This document shows, piece after piece, positions 1-10,638 of a stretch of 64,000 nt of DNA. Position 1 is the stretch's first letter. The number at the start of each line of letters is the position of its first letter. A program made the translations under genes and the position numbers. The DNA comes from Agrobacterium tumefaciens (lineage in GTDB: Bacteria; Pseudomonadota; Alphaproteobacteria; Rhizobiales; Rhizobiaceae). A model generated the notes under the pieces. That model had not been told where the DNA came from. It made no database searches and saw nothing but the letters and a program-made list of their open reading frames with translations. The stretch covers positions 62,001-126,000 of the forward strand of contig NZ_WJOK01000005.1 in NCBI RefSeq assembly GCF_009649785.1, in the 5' to 3' direction.

Positions 1-75
1 CGCCATGGCCGCCGAGGCGGAAAAGGCGGCGGCTAAAATGACGATGAAGTGAAACAGGGCAGCTTTAAATCTCAT
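1..75 (-). CDS. 5' end of a secreted protein, possibly TesA-like arylesterase (partial)
   Basis: Only the first 25 codons are in the window; the gene runs off the left edge. Translation from the ATG at 75 gives a classic signal peptide: a short basic start (MRFKAALFHF), a hydrophobic core and an Ala-rich end around ASAAMA. An AGGAAAG ribosome site lies about 8 bases upstream of the ATG. The gene is divergent from a YbbA/YbbP-like ABC pair with about 90 bp between starts. In many proteobacteria that pair sits beside tesA, a periplasmic GDSL esterase/lysophospholipase, so that identity is inferred from context alone. The signal peptide is seen directly. Confidence 0.55.
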   Translation of the reverse strand, partial: MRFKAALFHFIVILAAAFSASAAMA

Positions 76-165
76 CACGGCTTTCCTAACTTGGTTTGCA
101 TTGTCTGAAATACCGTCCGCATCGACACCGCCAGACTGTTTTCATCATATATAGGAACGAGAATT

Positions 166-876
166 GTGACGAAAAGCATCATAGAGCTTAAGAAGGCCGA
201 CCTCACGCTCGGCAACGCCGCCGCCTCCGTTCACGTTCTCAAGAGCATCGATCTTGCCATTGGCGAAAGCGAGGCGGTGGGGATCGTCGGCCCTTCCGGT
301 TCGGGAAAATCGACCCTTCTGATGGTGCTTGCCGGTCTCGAAAGGCTGGATAGCGGCGAGATCTTCATAGCGGGCACGGAATTGCATAAGCTCGGCGAGG
401 ATGCTCTCGCGGATTTCCGCGGCAAGAATATCGGCATCGTTTTCCAGTCTTTCCACCTCATCGCCAATATGACGGCGCTGGAAAACGTAGCCGTTCCGCT
501 GGAACTGGCCAACGTGCCGAACCCCTTCGAGATCGCCAAACGGGAACTCGTAGCTGTCGGTCTCGGCGAACGCCTCAACCATTATCCCGGCCAGCTCTCC
601 GGTGGCGAACAGCAGCGTGTTGCGATCGCCCGCGCGCTTGCACCCTCCCCCGCCGTGTTGATCGCAGACGAACCGACCGGCAATCTGGATGCGGATACGG
701 GCCAGCAGATCGCCGATCTTCTTTTCTCAAAACAGGCCGAACGCGGCATGACGATGATCCTTGTCACCCATGATCCGTCACTGGCCGCCCGTTGCTCAAG
801 ACAGATCAAGGTGCGCTCCGGCGAGATAGAGGGTGACAGCGCCGCTGCCCATATGGCTAGGGCGGTATCGGCATGA
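166..876 (+). CDS. ABC transporter ATP-binding protein, YbbA/LolD type
   Basis: A 236-residue ATPase of the MacB/LolD/YbbA class. Walker A is [11 protein letters not shown] near residue 42, the Q-loop is in VFQSFHL, the signature is LSGGEQQRVAIARAL and Walker B is VLIADEPTGNLD, followed by a His switch in LVTHDP. The start is GTG, preceded by AGGAACGAG. The stop overlaps the start of the permease gene by four bases (ATGA), so the two are translationally coupled. This class does not move small solutes; its members act on envelope lipids or lipoproteins. With the adjacent FtsX-type permease and the divergent signal-peptide gene it resembles the conserved ybbA-ybbP-tesA group. The substrate is unknown. 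Confidence 0.9.
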   Translation: MTKSIIELKKADLTLGNAAASVHVLKSIDLAIGESEAVGIVGPSGSGKSTLLMVLAGLERLDSGEIFIAGTELHKLGEDALADFRGKNIGIVFQSFHLIANMTALENVAVPLELANVPNPFEIAKRELVAVGLGERLNHYPGQLSGGEQQRVAIARALAPSPAVLIADEPTGNLDADTGQQIADLLFSKQAERGMTMILVTHDPSLAARCSRQIKVRSGEIEGDSAAAHMARAVSA

Positions 877-3434
877 TCGGCTCCATTCTCCCGTCTGTTG
901 CCAACATCAAAAACGCATTGAGGCTCGCGCGGCGCGAAATTCGCGGCGGTTTGCGTGGCTTCTATATTTTCCTCGCCTGCATCGCGCTCGGAACCGGCGC
1001 CATTGCCGCTGTCAACTCCGTGTCACGCGCCGTCACCAGCGCGATTGCGACGGAAGGCCAATCGATACTGGCTGGCGATGTGCGCTTCGAGCTGCGCAAC
1101 AGGGAGGCAACCGCAGAGGAGCGGGCCTACCTCGATGGCCTCGGCAAAATCGCCGTTTCCACCGGGCTGCGCTCCATGGCGCGCCTTGCCGATGGTTCCG
1201 AACAGACGCTGACGGAAGTGAAGGCCGTAGACGGCGCCTATCCGCTTTACGGCGCCTTCGTAGCAGATCCAAACCGGCCTCTGAGCGAGCTTCTGGCTGC
1301 GAACGGCGATACCTATGGCGCCGTTGCCGCGCCGCTTCTCCTGGAGCGGCTGGGCATCAAGGTCGGCGACGACATCCTTCTCGGTAATGTGAAGCTGAAA
1401 CTGACCGGCACGGTTGTCGACGAGCCGGATGCCCTGTCCGACGGCTTCGGTTTTGCCCCAAGGCTGATGGTCAGCCGCGATGCGCTTTTCGCCTCAGGCC
1501 TCGTTCAGAACGGAAGTCTGGTCGAACACGCCTACAAGATCATGCTGAACGATCCTGCAGCGCGGGCCACGATGACCGATGCGGCCAACAAGACGTTTCC
1601 CGATGCCGGCTGGTCCATCCGCACGAGTGACCGGGCAGCGCCATCGCTTACCGAAAACGTCAACCGCTTCTCGCAATTCCTGACGCTGGTGGGCCTGACC
1701 GCCCTCATCGTTGGCGGCGTCGGCGTTGCGAACGCCGTTCGCGCCTTTCTTGATTCCAAGCGCACCACGATCGCCTCGCTGAAATGCCTCGGCGCGCCGG
1801 CTTCCGTGGTCACCATGACCTATCTCTTCCAGATCGTGTTCATTGCCGCCGTTGGCATCATCATAGGCCTCGCTGTGGGCGCCATCGCCCCGCTGATTGC
1901 CATGCGGTTTCTGGAGGGTGTGCTTCCGGTGCCGAAAGAGCTTGCCTTTTATCCGGCAGCACTTGGTCTTGCCGCCCTGTTCGGCATCTTGACGACACTT
2001 GCCTTCGCCATCGTGCCACTCGGCCAGGCGCGCGAAGTTCCCGCGACCGCCCTTTTTCGAGAGCAGGGGTTCGAGGAGGGCAGCTGGCCATCCTGGCCTT
2101 ATCTCGCAGTGACGGGCTTGTTGTTGGCTGCGCTGGCCATACTTGCCATCTTTTCGGCAGAAGAACGTTTCATCGCCTCGGTTTTCCTTGCCGCCATCGC
2201 CTTCGCGTTTGTGGTGCTGCGACTGGTGGCGTCGGGCGTCAAGGCCATCGCCAAACGCAGCCCGCGCGTTCATTCCGCCGCCCTTCGCCTGGCGATCGGC
2301 AATATTCACCGGCCGGGTGCGCTCACCCCCTCCGTCGTTCTCTCCCTCGGCCTCGGGCTGACGTTGCTGGTGACCCTGACGCTTATCGACGGCAATCTGC
2401 GCCGCGAACTGACCGACAGCCTGCCGGAACGAGCGCCGAATTTCTTCTTCGTGGATATTCAGGGCACCGAGTTGCAGGGTTTCCGCGATCTTCTCAGGCA
2501 AGAAGCGCCTCAGGGCACGCTGACCGAGGTGCCGATGCTGCGCGGCCGCATTCTGGCGCTCAATGGCGAGGACGTGACGAAGATAGACGTGCCGCCATCC
2601 GGTCGCTGGCTGCTGCGCGGTGATCGGGGCATAACCTATTCGCAGGATGCTCCCGAAAACGCCAAGCTGACCGAAGGAACATGGTGGGGACCGGATTATA
2701 GCGGCGAGCCGCTGGTCTCTTTTGCGGCGAAAGAGGCGCAGGAACTGGGCCTCAAGATCGGCGACACCGTTACCGTCAACGTGCTCGGCCGCAGCATCAC
2801 GGCAAAGATCGCCAATCTGCGCAATGTCGAATGGGAATCGCTGTCGATCAATTTCGTCATGGTGTTTTCACCCAATACCTTCCGTGGCGCACCACATACC
2901 TGGCTTGCCACACTCGCTGACCCCTCCGCATCCGCAAGCGAGGAGGGCCAGATATTGCGCGCCGTCACCAACGCCTACCCGACGATAACAAGCGTACGCG
3001 TGAAGGACGCGCTCGATGTGGTCAACCGGCTGGTCGGCCAGCTTGCCACCGCCATACGCGCAGCAGCGGCCGTTGCGCTCATAGCCTCCGTCCTCGTTCT
3101 CGCCGGCGCTCTTGCCGCCGGAAACCGTGCCCGCACCCATGATGCGGTGATCCTGAAAACACTGGGCGGTACACGCAGCCTGCTGATCCGCGCCTTCTCC
3201 TATGAATATATGATGCTCGGTCTCGCCACCGCCGTTTTTGCGCTTTTTGCCGGCGGCGTCTCCGCCTGGTTCGTCATTTCCCGCATCATGAAGCTGCCCT
3301 CCAGTTTCCTGCCGGATGTGGCGATCGGCACGGTCGTCGTCGCCCTCGTCATGACGGTAGGCATCGGCCTCATGGGTACATGGCGAATTCTCGGGCAGAA
3401 GGCCGCTCCGGTTTTGCGGCAGGCGGGTGAATAA
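873..3434 (+). CDS. ABC transporter permease, FtsX/YbbP type
   Basis: An 853-residue inner-membrane permease with two FtsX-like halves. There is an N-terminal membrane anchor near residues 25-50, a periplasmic domain, a membrane block around residues 265-400, further membrane segments near 410-470 and 485-505, a second periplasmic domain and a C-terminal three-helix block around residues 725-840. Length and layout match the YbbP family, which is about 800-850 residues. It starts inside the stop of the ATPase gene. Together they should form an exporter-like complex acting on envelope components. The substrate is not known for the family. A 218-bp gap with its own promoter separates it from the next gene, so the operon probably ends here. 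Confidence 0.9.
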   Translation: MIGSILPSVANIKNALRLARREIRGGLRGFYIFLACIALGTGAIAAVNSVSRAVTSAIATEGQSILAGDVRFELRNREATAEERAYLDGLGKIAVSTGLRSMARLADGSEQTLTEVKAVDGAYPLYGAFVADPNRPLSELLAANGDTYGAVAAPLLLERLGIKVGDDILLGNVKLKLTGTVVDEPDALSDGFGFAPRLMVSRDALFASGLVQNGSLVEHAYKIMLNDPAARATMTDAANKTFPDAGWSIRTSDRAAPSLTENVNRFSQFLTLVGLTALIVGGVGVANAVRAFLDSKRTTIASLKCLGAPASVVTMTYLFQIVFIAAVGIIIGLAVGAIAPLIAMRFLEGVLPVPKELAFYPAALGLAALFGILTTLAFAIVPLGQAREVPATALFREQGFEEGSWPSWPYLAVTGLLLAALAILAIFSAEERFIASVFLAAIAFAFVVLRLVASGVKAIAKRSPRVHSAALRLAIGNIHRPGALTPSVVLSLGLGLTLLVTLTLIDGNLRRELTDSLPERAPNFFFVDIQGTELQGFRDLLRQEAPQGTLTEVPMLRGRILALNGEDVTKIDVPPSGRWLLRGDRGITYSQDAPENAKLTEGTWWGPDYSGEPLVSFAAKEAQELGLKIGDTVTVNVLGRSITAKIANLRNVEWESLSINFVMVFSPNTFRGAPHTWLATLADPSASASEEGQILRAVTNAYPTITSVRVKDALDVVNRLVGQLATAIRAAAAVALIASVLVLAGALAAGNRARTHDAVILKTLGGTRSLLIRAFSYEYMMLGLATAVFALFAGGVSAWFVISRIMKLPSSFLPDVAIGTVVVALVMTVGIGLMGTWRILGQKAAPVLRQAGE

Positions 3435-3451
3435 TCTTCGGTTGTGCGCTG

Positions 3452-3480
3452 CTTAACTTTAACGATTAATTCTTTGTAAT
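3452..3480 (+). promoter_or_regulatory. Probable sigma70-type promoter for the Bax-inhibitor gene
   Basis: CTTAAC at 3452-3457 and TGTAAT at 3475-3480 are separated by exactly 17 bases. This fits the rhizobial pattern of CTTGAC with a 17-base spacer. Transcription would start near 3487, giving a leader of about 165 bases before the ATG at 3653. Confidence 0.5.
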
Positions 3481-3549
3481 GATCGCTGAAACGTGAGCGC
3501 TTTTCGCGCATATGGTGTCTTTTCGACTGCAAAAGGCCTTGTATCGGAC

Positions 3550-3645
3550 ACGTTCTGCCATCATATTCTTGGGCAGGCTTGCTGAAGCTCCGCAGCGGCG
3601 CCCGGGAGGTATCCCGACACCGTAGCAATTACGGAGCTCAAAAGA
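3550..3645 (+). promoter_or_regulatory. ybhL-type leader RNA
   Basis: The region just before a YbhL-family gene can fold into a compact structure. AGCTCCG (3586-3592) pairs with CGGAGCT (3632-3638), enclosing a hairpin CGGGA/TCCCG (3603-3607 and 3612-3616). An upstream hairpin CTGCC/GGCAG lies at 3555-3559 and 3572-3576. The outer stem ends just before the ribosome site AGAGGAAA. A ybhL leader motif upstream of this gene family in Rhizobiales was described in the study that found SAM-II riboswitches. The match here rests on gene context plus visible stems, not on a covariance search. Its ligand, if any, is unknown. Confidence 0.7.
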
Positions 3646-3652
3646 GGAAACA

Positions 3653-4390
3653 ATGGCTGACTTCAATAACTACCAGAACCGCATGGCCCAGACCCGTGCA
3701 CAGACTGGTGCGATGATCGATGAAGGTCTTCGTGCCTACATGCTCAAGGTTTACAACCTTATGGCACTGGCTCTGGTCATCACCGGTGTTGCGGCGTTCG
3801 CTACCTTCACGCTCGCGACCACCAATCCGGCTTTCGCCCAGTTGCTCTATGCATCGCCGTTGCGCTGGGTTGTGATGCTCGCACCGCTCGGACTGGTGTT
3901 CTTTCTTAGCTTCCGTATCCAGAACATGAGCGTTTCTGCCGCCCAGATGACCTTCTGGGTCTATGCGGCGCTGATGGGCGTGTCCCTGTCTTCGATCTTC
4001 CTGGTCTATACCGGCCAGAGCGTCGTACAGACGTTCTTCGTGACCGCTGCCTCGTTCGGCGCGCTCTCGCTTTACGGTTACACCACGAAGAAAGACCTTT
4101 CGGGCATGGGTTCGTTCCTGATCATGGGTCTGTTCGGCCTGATCATCGCGTCCATCGTCAACATCTTCCTCGCCTCTTCCGCGCTGCAGTTCGCGATCTC
4201 CGCGATTGGTGTGCTGATCTTCGCTGGCCTCACCGCCTATGACACGCAGAAGATCAAGGAAATGTATTTCGATGGCGACGAAGTTGCCGTGGCTGGCCGC
4301 AAGGCGATCATGGGTGCGCTGACGCTCTATCTCGACTTCATCAATCTGTTCATGTTCCTCCTGCAGTTCATGGGCAACCGTGACAAGTAA
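3653..4390 (+). CDS. Bax inhibitor-1 (YbhL/YccA) family membrane protein
   Basis: A 245-residue integral membrane protein with seven hydrophobic segments and a short hydrophilic N-terminus. Family signatures include the C-terminal TAYDTQKIKEMY stretch and the final LYLDFINLFMFLLQF segment. Members of the BI-1/TMBIM family are pH-sensitive calcium-leak channels or modulators of membrane protease activity. The role of this copy is not established. It is monocistronic, with its own promoter, a structured leader and a strong terminator. The start is set by AGAGGAAA seven bases before the ATG. Confidence 0.92.
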   Translation: MADFNNYQNRMAQTRAQTGAMIDEGLRAYMLKVYNLMALALVITGVAAFATFTLATTNPAFAQLLYASPLRWVVMLAPLGLVFFLSFRIQNMSVSAAQMTFWVYAALMGVSLSSIFLVYTGQSVVQTFFVTAASFGALSLYGYTTKKDLSGMGSFLIMGLFGLIIASIVNIFLASSALQFAISAIGVLIFAGLTAYDTQKIKEMYFDGDEVAVAGRKAIMGALTLYLDFINLFMFLLQFMGNRDK

Positions 4391-4417
4391 GGGCAGCAAC
4401 CCAACTGGCAAACATGC

Positions 4418-4446
4418 AAAAGGCGGCCATTCGGCCGCCTTTTTAT
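4418..4446 (+). terminator. Rho-independent terminator after the BI-1 gene
   Basis: A perfect 8-bp stem AGGCGGCC/GGCCGCCT (4421-4428 and 4433-4440) with loop ATTC is followed by a run of T. Preceding A residues make it partly bidirectional, so it may also serve the convergent DUF2794 gene. Confidence 0.9.
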
Positions 4447-4527
4447 TTACCGAAATTCGAGACTTGATCGCCTCTCCACCCGCGTGTCCGCACGAAGCTG
4501 CGGCAGGGTAGCTCGTCCCGTCTCATC

Positions 4528-4920
4528 TCACTCGATGAGCTTCAGGACCTTGTCGAAAACCTTGAGAACCTGCGGCAGCTCGTGGCCACGTTTGAGAATG
4601 CGGCCATCCGTATTCACCACGCAATAGGCCCCCTGTTTCGCCGCCAGCTTGGGGTTCTTCTCGATCCTGTAGAGCGGCATTTCACCCGAGCGTTTAAAGA
4701 CTGAAAATACCGCCTTTTCCTTCAAGTGGTCGATGGCATAGTCGCGCCACTCGCCCTCTCCCACCATGCGGCCATAGATGCGCAGGATCGCATCCAGCTC
4801 ACGCCGGTGGAATGTAATTGGCAGAGGGTCTTTATCTTTTTTGTACTCGCGGAGATCGACAACGGTGGAACTGTCGCGTGAAGCGGTCTGAACCTGCTGC
4901 ACATCCGGTTGATCGGTCAT
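4528..4920 (-). CDS. DUF2794 domain protein
   Basis: A small soluble protein of 130 residues. I chose the ATG at 4920 (MTDQPDVQQV) because GGAGGTATTGG precedes it. An upstream in-frame start at 4998 would add residues that look like translated leader. The sequence matches the alphaproteobacterial DUF2794 family, recognisable by VDLREYKK, FHRRELDAILRIYGRMV and the ending LPQVLKVFDKVLKLIE. No enzymatic motif is visible and the family has no established function. It is transcribed alone toward the BI-1 gene, with a long structured leader. Confidence 0.85.
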   Translation of the reverse strand: MTDQPDVQQVQTASRDSSTVVDLREYKKDKDPLPITFHRRELDAILRIYGRMVGEGEWRDYAIDHLKEKAVFSVFKRSGEMPLYRIEKNPKLAAKQGAYCVVNTDGRILKRGHELPQVLKVFDKVLKLIE

Positions 4921-5317
4921 CCAATACCTCCGATTCCACCCAAGTCGTCCGATTAATGTGAGCCGGAGAAGACAAAATTGCAAGTCTCGAACAGCCATTG
5001 AACATGAGATCGCAACTTTGGAGGCGGGTTTTACGGTCTTAGGACGGCAGCGAAACCCGGCGTCTGCGACGCAGAAAGACGCCCTCCGATGCCCATAAGG
5101 ACGTTGCCTTAGAAAAAAGCAGGGGTAAAAAAGGTAACCATTTAGGCAGCCATTTTAGCACGGCCTGCCGTATTTCGGTCAAACCATGGCCCGAATTGAA
5201 TGGAATAGTCCTATTGTCAATTGATGCCTAGGCACCAAGATGACCCGATCCGGTGCATTGACCCTTTACCCCCAGCCCCCAATGCCCGGATCGGATCTTC
5301 CATCGCCAGACAGGCGA
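4921..5317. other. 397-bp gap: promoter and leader of the DUF2794 gene
   Basis: No convincing coding frame is present. On the minus strand a TTGACC box (5177-5182) is followed after 17-18 bases by GCTAAA/CTAAAA (5153-5159). This predicts a start near 5145 and a leader of about 225 bases. The leader contains a GGCGTCT/AGACGCC hairpin (5059-5065 with 5077-5083). The part from 5220 to 5317, next to the 3' end of the DUF1223 gene, shows nothing recognisable. Confidence 0.45.
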
Positions 5318-6058
5318 TCAGGGTGTTTCATTCCCCAGTAAAATACTTGCGCCGACGATTGCCGCCGGATCGCCGCTGGCATTTGCCGTTTGCAACAGCA
5401 CGGCGCAGCCGCCCTTTTTCACCTTTGCCACCACGCTCGCCGGGAGCTTCACCGTCATCGGTGAACCATCCCACATTCCAACCGTTTGCACGTCATAGAC
5501 GCTGTGCCAGTAGGACATTTTCTTCCCCTGGTTTTCGCCTTTCTGCACATCCACCGTCTGTTCGCGCGTGAAATAGGCGACCACGACATCGGCCTTGCCG
5601 CTACCGGCGCCAATATCGATCTCCACCTCGTCACCGGCAAATTTGGACGCGACCGGCACGTTCAGCCCCTGGCCCTCCCGCTTGAAAGCATCCAGCCTGT
5701 CGTAAATCCCGCGGACATCCGCACCCTTGACGTGGTCGCGACCGTTCAGGATGGCCTGCGGCGTATAGACACCGTTGCGGCCGAGGGCGCGCATGTAGCC
5801 ATATTGCCGCTCTGTATTTTCCTTCGATGCCAGGGAATCTGTCCAGCCAAGATAATTCCAGTAGTCGACATGGTAGGAGAGGCCGACCACATCACCCTTC
5901 TGGATCATCTTGCGCAACGCTTCGTCCGCCGGCGGGCAGGACGCGCATCCCTGCGATGTAAACAACTCGACAACGCCCTTCACAGCTTCCTGCGCATGCG
6001 CGGATGTGACGAGGAACGTGCCGAGAAGACATATCGACAGGGGCAATTTCAGCGGCAT
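5318..6058 (-). CDS. Secreted DUF1223 (thioredoxin-like fold) protein
   Basis: A 246-residue protein with a cleavable signal peptide (hydrophobic core to about residue 20, ending in SAHAQ). The mature part opens with VVELFTSQGCASCPPADE, which holds the CxxC pair (Cys-Ala-Ser-Cys) expected of a thioredoxin-like redox site and typical of DUF1223. The middle carries YHVDYWNYLGWTDSLAS and TPQAILNGRDHVKG, both conserved in the family. It is likely periplasmic and redox active, but no substrate is known. It sits alone between the DUF2794 leader and the acnA terminator. Confidence 0.88.
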   Translation of the reverse strand: MPLKLPLSICLLGTFLVTSAHAQEAVKGVVELFTSQGCASCPPADEALRKMIQKGDVVGLSYHVDYWNYLGWTDSLASKENTERQYGYMRALGRNGVYTPQAILNGRDHVKGADVRGIYDRLDAFKREGQGLNVPVASKFAGDEVEIDIGAGSGKADVVVAYFTREQTVDVQKGENQGKKMSYWHSVYDVQTVGMWDGSPMTVKLPASVVAKVKKGGCAVLLQTANASGDPAAIVGASILLGNETP

Positions 6059-6197
6059 TACAAGAACCTTTGTCCGGAGCAGATATCCAGACGAATTGAT
6101 GCGATCAACCCAACCGGATTCAAACCGGAAAATAACGTCTATTCCACTTCAATAGAAAGTCACGAAGGGGTGAGTGGCAATCACAAAAAAAGAGATG

Positions 6198-6233
6198 ATG
6201 AAACGCAAAGACGCCGGGAAAAATCCCGGCGTC
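6198..6233 (-). terminator. Rho-independent terminator of acnA
   Basis: A perfect 10-bp stem (6210-6219 with 6224-6233) with loop AAAA lies just past the acnA stop. On the minus strand it is followed by TTTGCGTTTC. Confidence 0.85.
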
Positions 6234-6253
6234 CTTTGCTGGTCTGAGCTTTG

Positions 6254-8947
<2,694 letters not shown>

Positions 8948-9219
8948 GGATAAAAAACCCCGCTTACTCTGATAGCCAACACGTGCGTGCGGACACCTAT
9001 GCACTCATGCACATCAGGATGCGGGTACGACCATTTCCGCTGTCCGCACGTGAAAATTGCTCCTCGCAATCGTCAAGTCCGGCGCAAGATGATGTTCACG
9101 CCGGCCGCTGGCGTGGTTGACACCCATATAGATAATTTCTCAGAAACGTGCCAGACCATTCAGGAAATCAAATCGATTTTTTTATGCGAGACGATGAAAA
9201 TCTTATACGGAAACGCAGC
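8948..9219. promoter_or_regulatory. Divergent acnA/ccmA control region with inverted repeats
   Basis: This 272-bp gap separates two divergent genes. A perfect 10-bp inverted repeat CGTGCGGACA/TGTCCGCACG lies at 8986-8995 and 9041-9050. A smaller repeat ATTGC/GCAAT lies at 9056-9060 and 9066-9070. On the minus strand CTTGAC (9073-9078) is a possible -35 box for acnA, but the matching -10 is poor. No clear ccmA promoter was found. Confidence 0.4.
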
Positions 9220-9861
9220 ATGGATTTGACCGCGGAAAATCTTGGCGTGCGACGCGGCGAAGATTTCATATTCATGAACATTTCCTTCAAGTTAAGTGAC
9301 GGCGAAGCGCTGGTGCTGACCGGCCGCAACGGCTCGGGAAAATCCACGCTTCTGCGCACTGTAGCCGGCCTGCTGCGCCCCGAGCAGGGCTGGGTAAAGA
9401 TAGCCGGCAAAGGAATAGAAGCGGACATGCGTCCATCGGAGGCCTGCCATTATCTCGGCCATCGCAACGCAATGAAAACGGAACTGACGGTTTCGGAGAA
9501 TCTGCGGTTCTGGAAAGACTTTCTCGGTGACTTCACCGGCGGCGCCGGTGTCGATATCGATGAGGCGGCAGACATCGTCGGCCTTGCGGGCATCACCCAC
9601 CTGCCCTTCGGTTACCTGTCCGCAGGCCAGCAGCGACGTTTTGCCATGGCAAAACTTTTGATCGCGTGGCGGCCGGTGTGGATTCTCGACGAGCCGACAG
9701 CGGCGCTCGACAAAGCAGCGGACGGCATGTTTACGGATCTGGTCAAGAGCCACCTGAGGAGAGGCGGCATCGTCATGGCTGCGACCCATCAGCCGCTTGG
9801 GCTCGACAATGCGCGGGAATTGCAGATGACGGGCTTTGCAGGTGTGGAGGCTTGGGCGTGA
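9220..9861 (+). CDS. ccmA: Heme exporter ATP-binding protein CcmA
   Basis: A 213-residue ATPase powering the CcmABCD complex, which releases holo-CcmE in cytochrome c maturation. Walker A is [12 protein letters not shown], the signature is LSAGQQRRFAMAKLL (the CcmA-type LSAGQ rather than LSGGQ) and Walker B is VWILDEPTAALD. I chose the ATG at 9220 (MDLTAENLGV) to match family length; an upstream in-frame start at 9148 would add an unlikely 24-residue tail. It opens the ccmABCDG run, and ccmB follows after 43 bases. The ccmEFH genes are not in this window, as is usual in rhizobia where they sit at another locus. Confidence 0.95.
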   Translation: MDLTAENLGVRRGEDFIFMNISFKLSDGEALVLTGRNGSGKSTLLRTVAGLLRPEQGWVKIAGKGIEADMRPSEACHYLGHRNAMKTELTVSENLRFWKDFLGDFTGGAGVDIDEAADIVGLAGITHLPFGYLSAGQQRRFAMAKLLIAWRPVWILDEPTAALDKAADGMFTDLVKSHLRRGGIVMAATHQPLGLDNARELQMTGFAGVEAWA

Positions 9862-9904
9862 TGGGTGCGTGTGCGGGGTATGCCCGCCTACCGAGGCGCC
9901 TCCA

Positions 9905-10564
9905 ATGACCGCCCTCTTCCTCCGCGACCTGAAACTCTCCATCCGCGCCGGCGGTGGCGCGCTGATCGGCGTCTTGTTCTTCATGACCGTTGTCGCCGTC
10001 ATCCCCTTCGGTGTCGGGCCTGATCTCAATCTGCTTGCACGCATCGGCCCAGCCATTGTCTGGATCGGCGCGCTGCTCTCCACCCTCCTCGGCCTCGACA
10101 GGCTGTTTCAGGCAGAGCGGGATGACGGCTCGCTAGACCTCATACTCATGCAGGAAAACCCGCTTGTGCTGACCGTGCTCGTCAAATGCCTGGCACATTG
10201 GGTGGGAACGGGTCTGCCACTGGTCATCGCCTCGCCGCTCATCGGCCTGTTCATGAACATGGACGAAGTGGCGATCGGCGCGGTGATGCTCACACTCCTT
10301 GTCGGATCGCCCGCCATTACCTTCATCGGCGCGGTGGGTGCCGCTGTCGCCGTTGCCTTGCCGCGCGGCGGCCTTCTGGTCTCCATCCTTGTGCTGCCAT
10401 TGGCCATTCCGGTACTGATCTTCGGCGTCAGCGCGTCCTATGCGGCGGTGCAGGATCCGGCACCCTTTCTGCCGCCCTTCCTCATTCTCTGCGCGATCAC
10501 GTTATTTTCAGCCGTGACCGGTCCTTTCTTTGCCGCTTTGGCATTGCGCAATGTTATGGATTGA
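9905..10564 (+). CDS. ccmB: Heme exporter membrane protein CcmB
   Basis: A 219-residue polytopic membrane protein, the permease partner of CcmA. It has six hydrophobic segments and the family start MTALFLRDLKLSIRAGG. The conserved LDRLFQAERDDGSLDLI motif lies in the first cytoplasmic loop. The ATG at 9905 gives the normal CcmB length. It lies between ccmA and ccmC in the usual gene order. Confidence 0.95.
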   Translation: MTALFLRDLKLSIRAGGGALIGVLFFMTVVAVIPFGVGPDLNLLARIGPAIVWIGALLSTLLGLDRLFQAERDDGSLDLILMQENPLVLTVLVKCLAHWVGTGLPLVIASPLIGLFMNMDEVAIGAVMLTLLVGSPAITFIGAVGAAVAVALPRGGLLVSILVLPLAIPVLIFGVSASYAAVQDPAPFLPPFLILCAITLFSAVTGPFFAALALRNVMD

Positions 10565-10638
10565 TGAAACCGCAATTGCCGATCTACGATTGACGGCGAT
10601 CAATTGCGGGGCAGCCATTCTCGGGTTACACAAACGGC

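Noticed and set aside
6105-6125. GGTTTGAATCC-like sequence (minus strand) considered as a tRNA T-loop
   Set aside because: The flanking bases do not form acceptor, D or anticodon arms. No tRNA was found anywhere in the window.
9117-9136. TTGACA followed closely by TATAGAT, considered as the ccmA promoter
   Set aside because: The two boxes are only about four bases apart, far too close for a sigma70 promoter.
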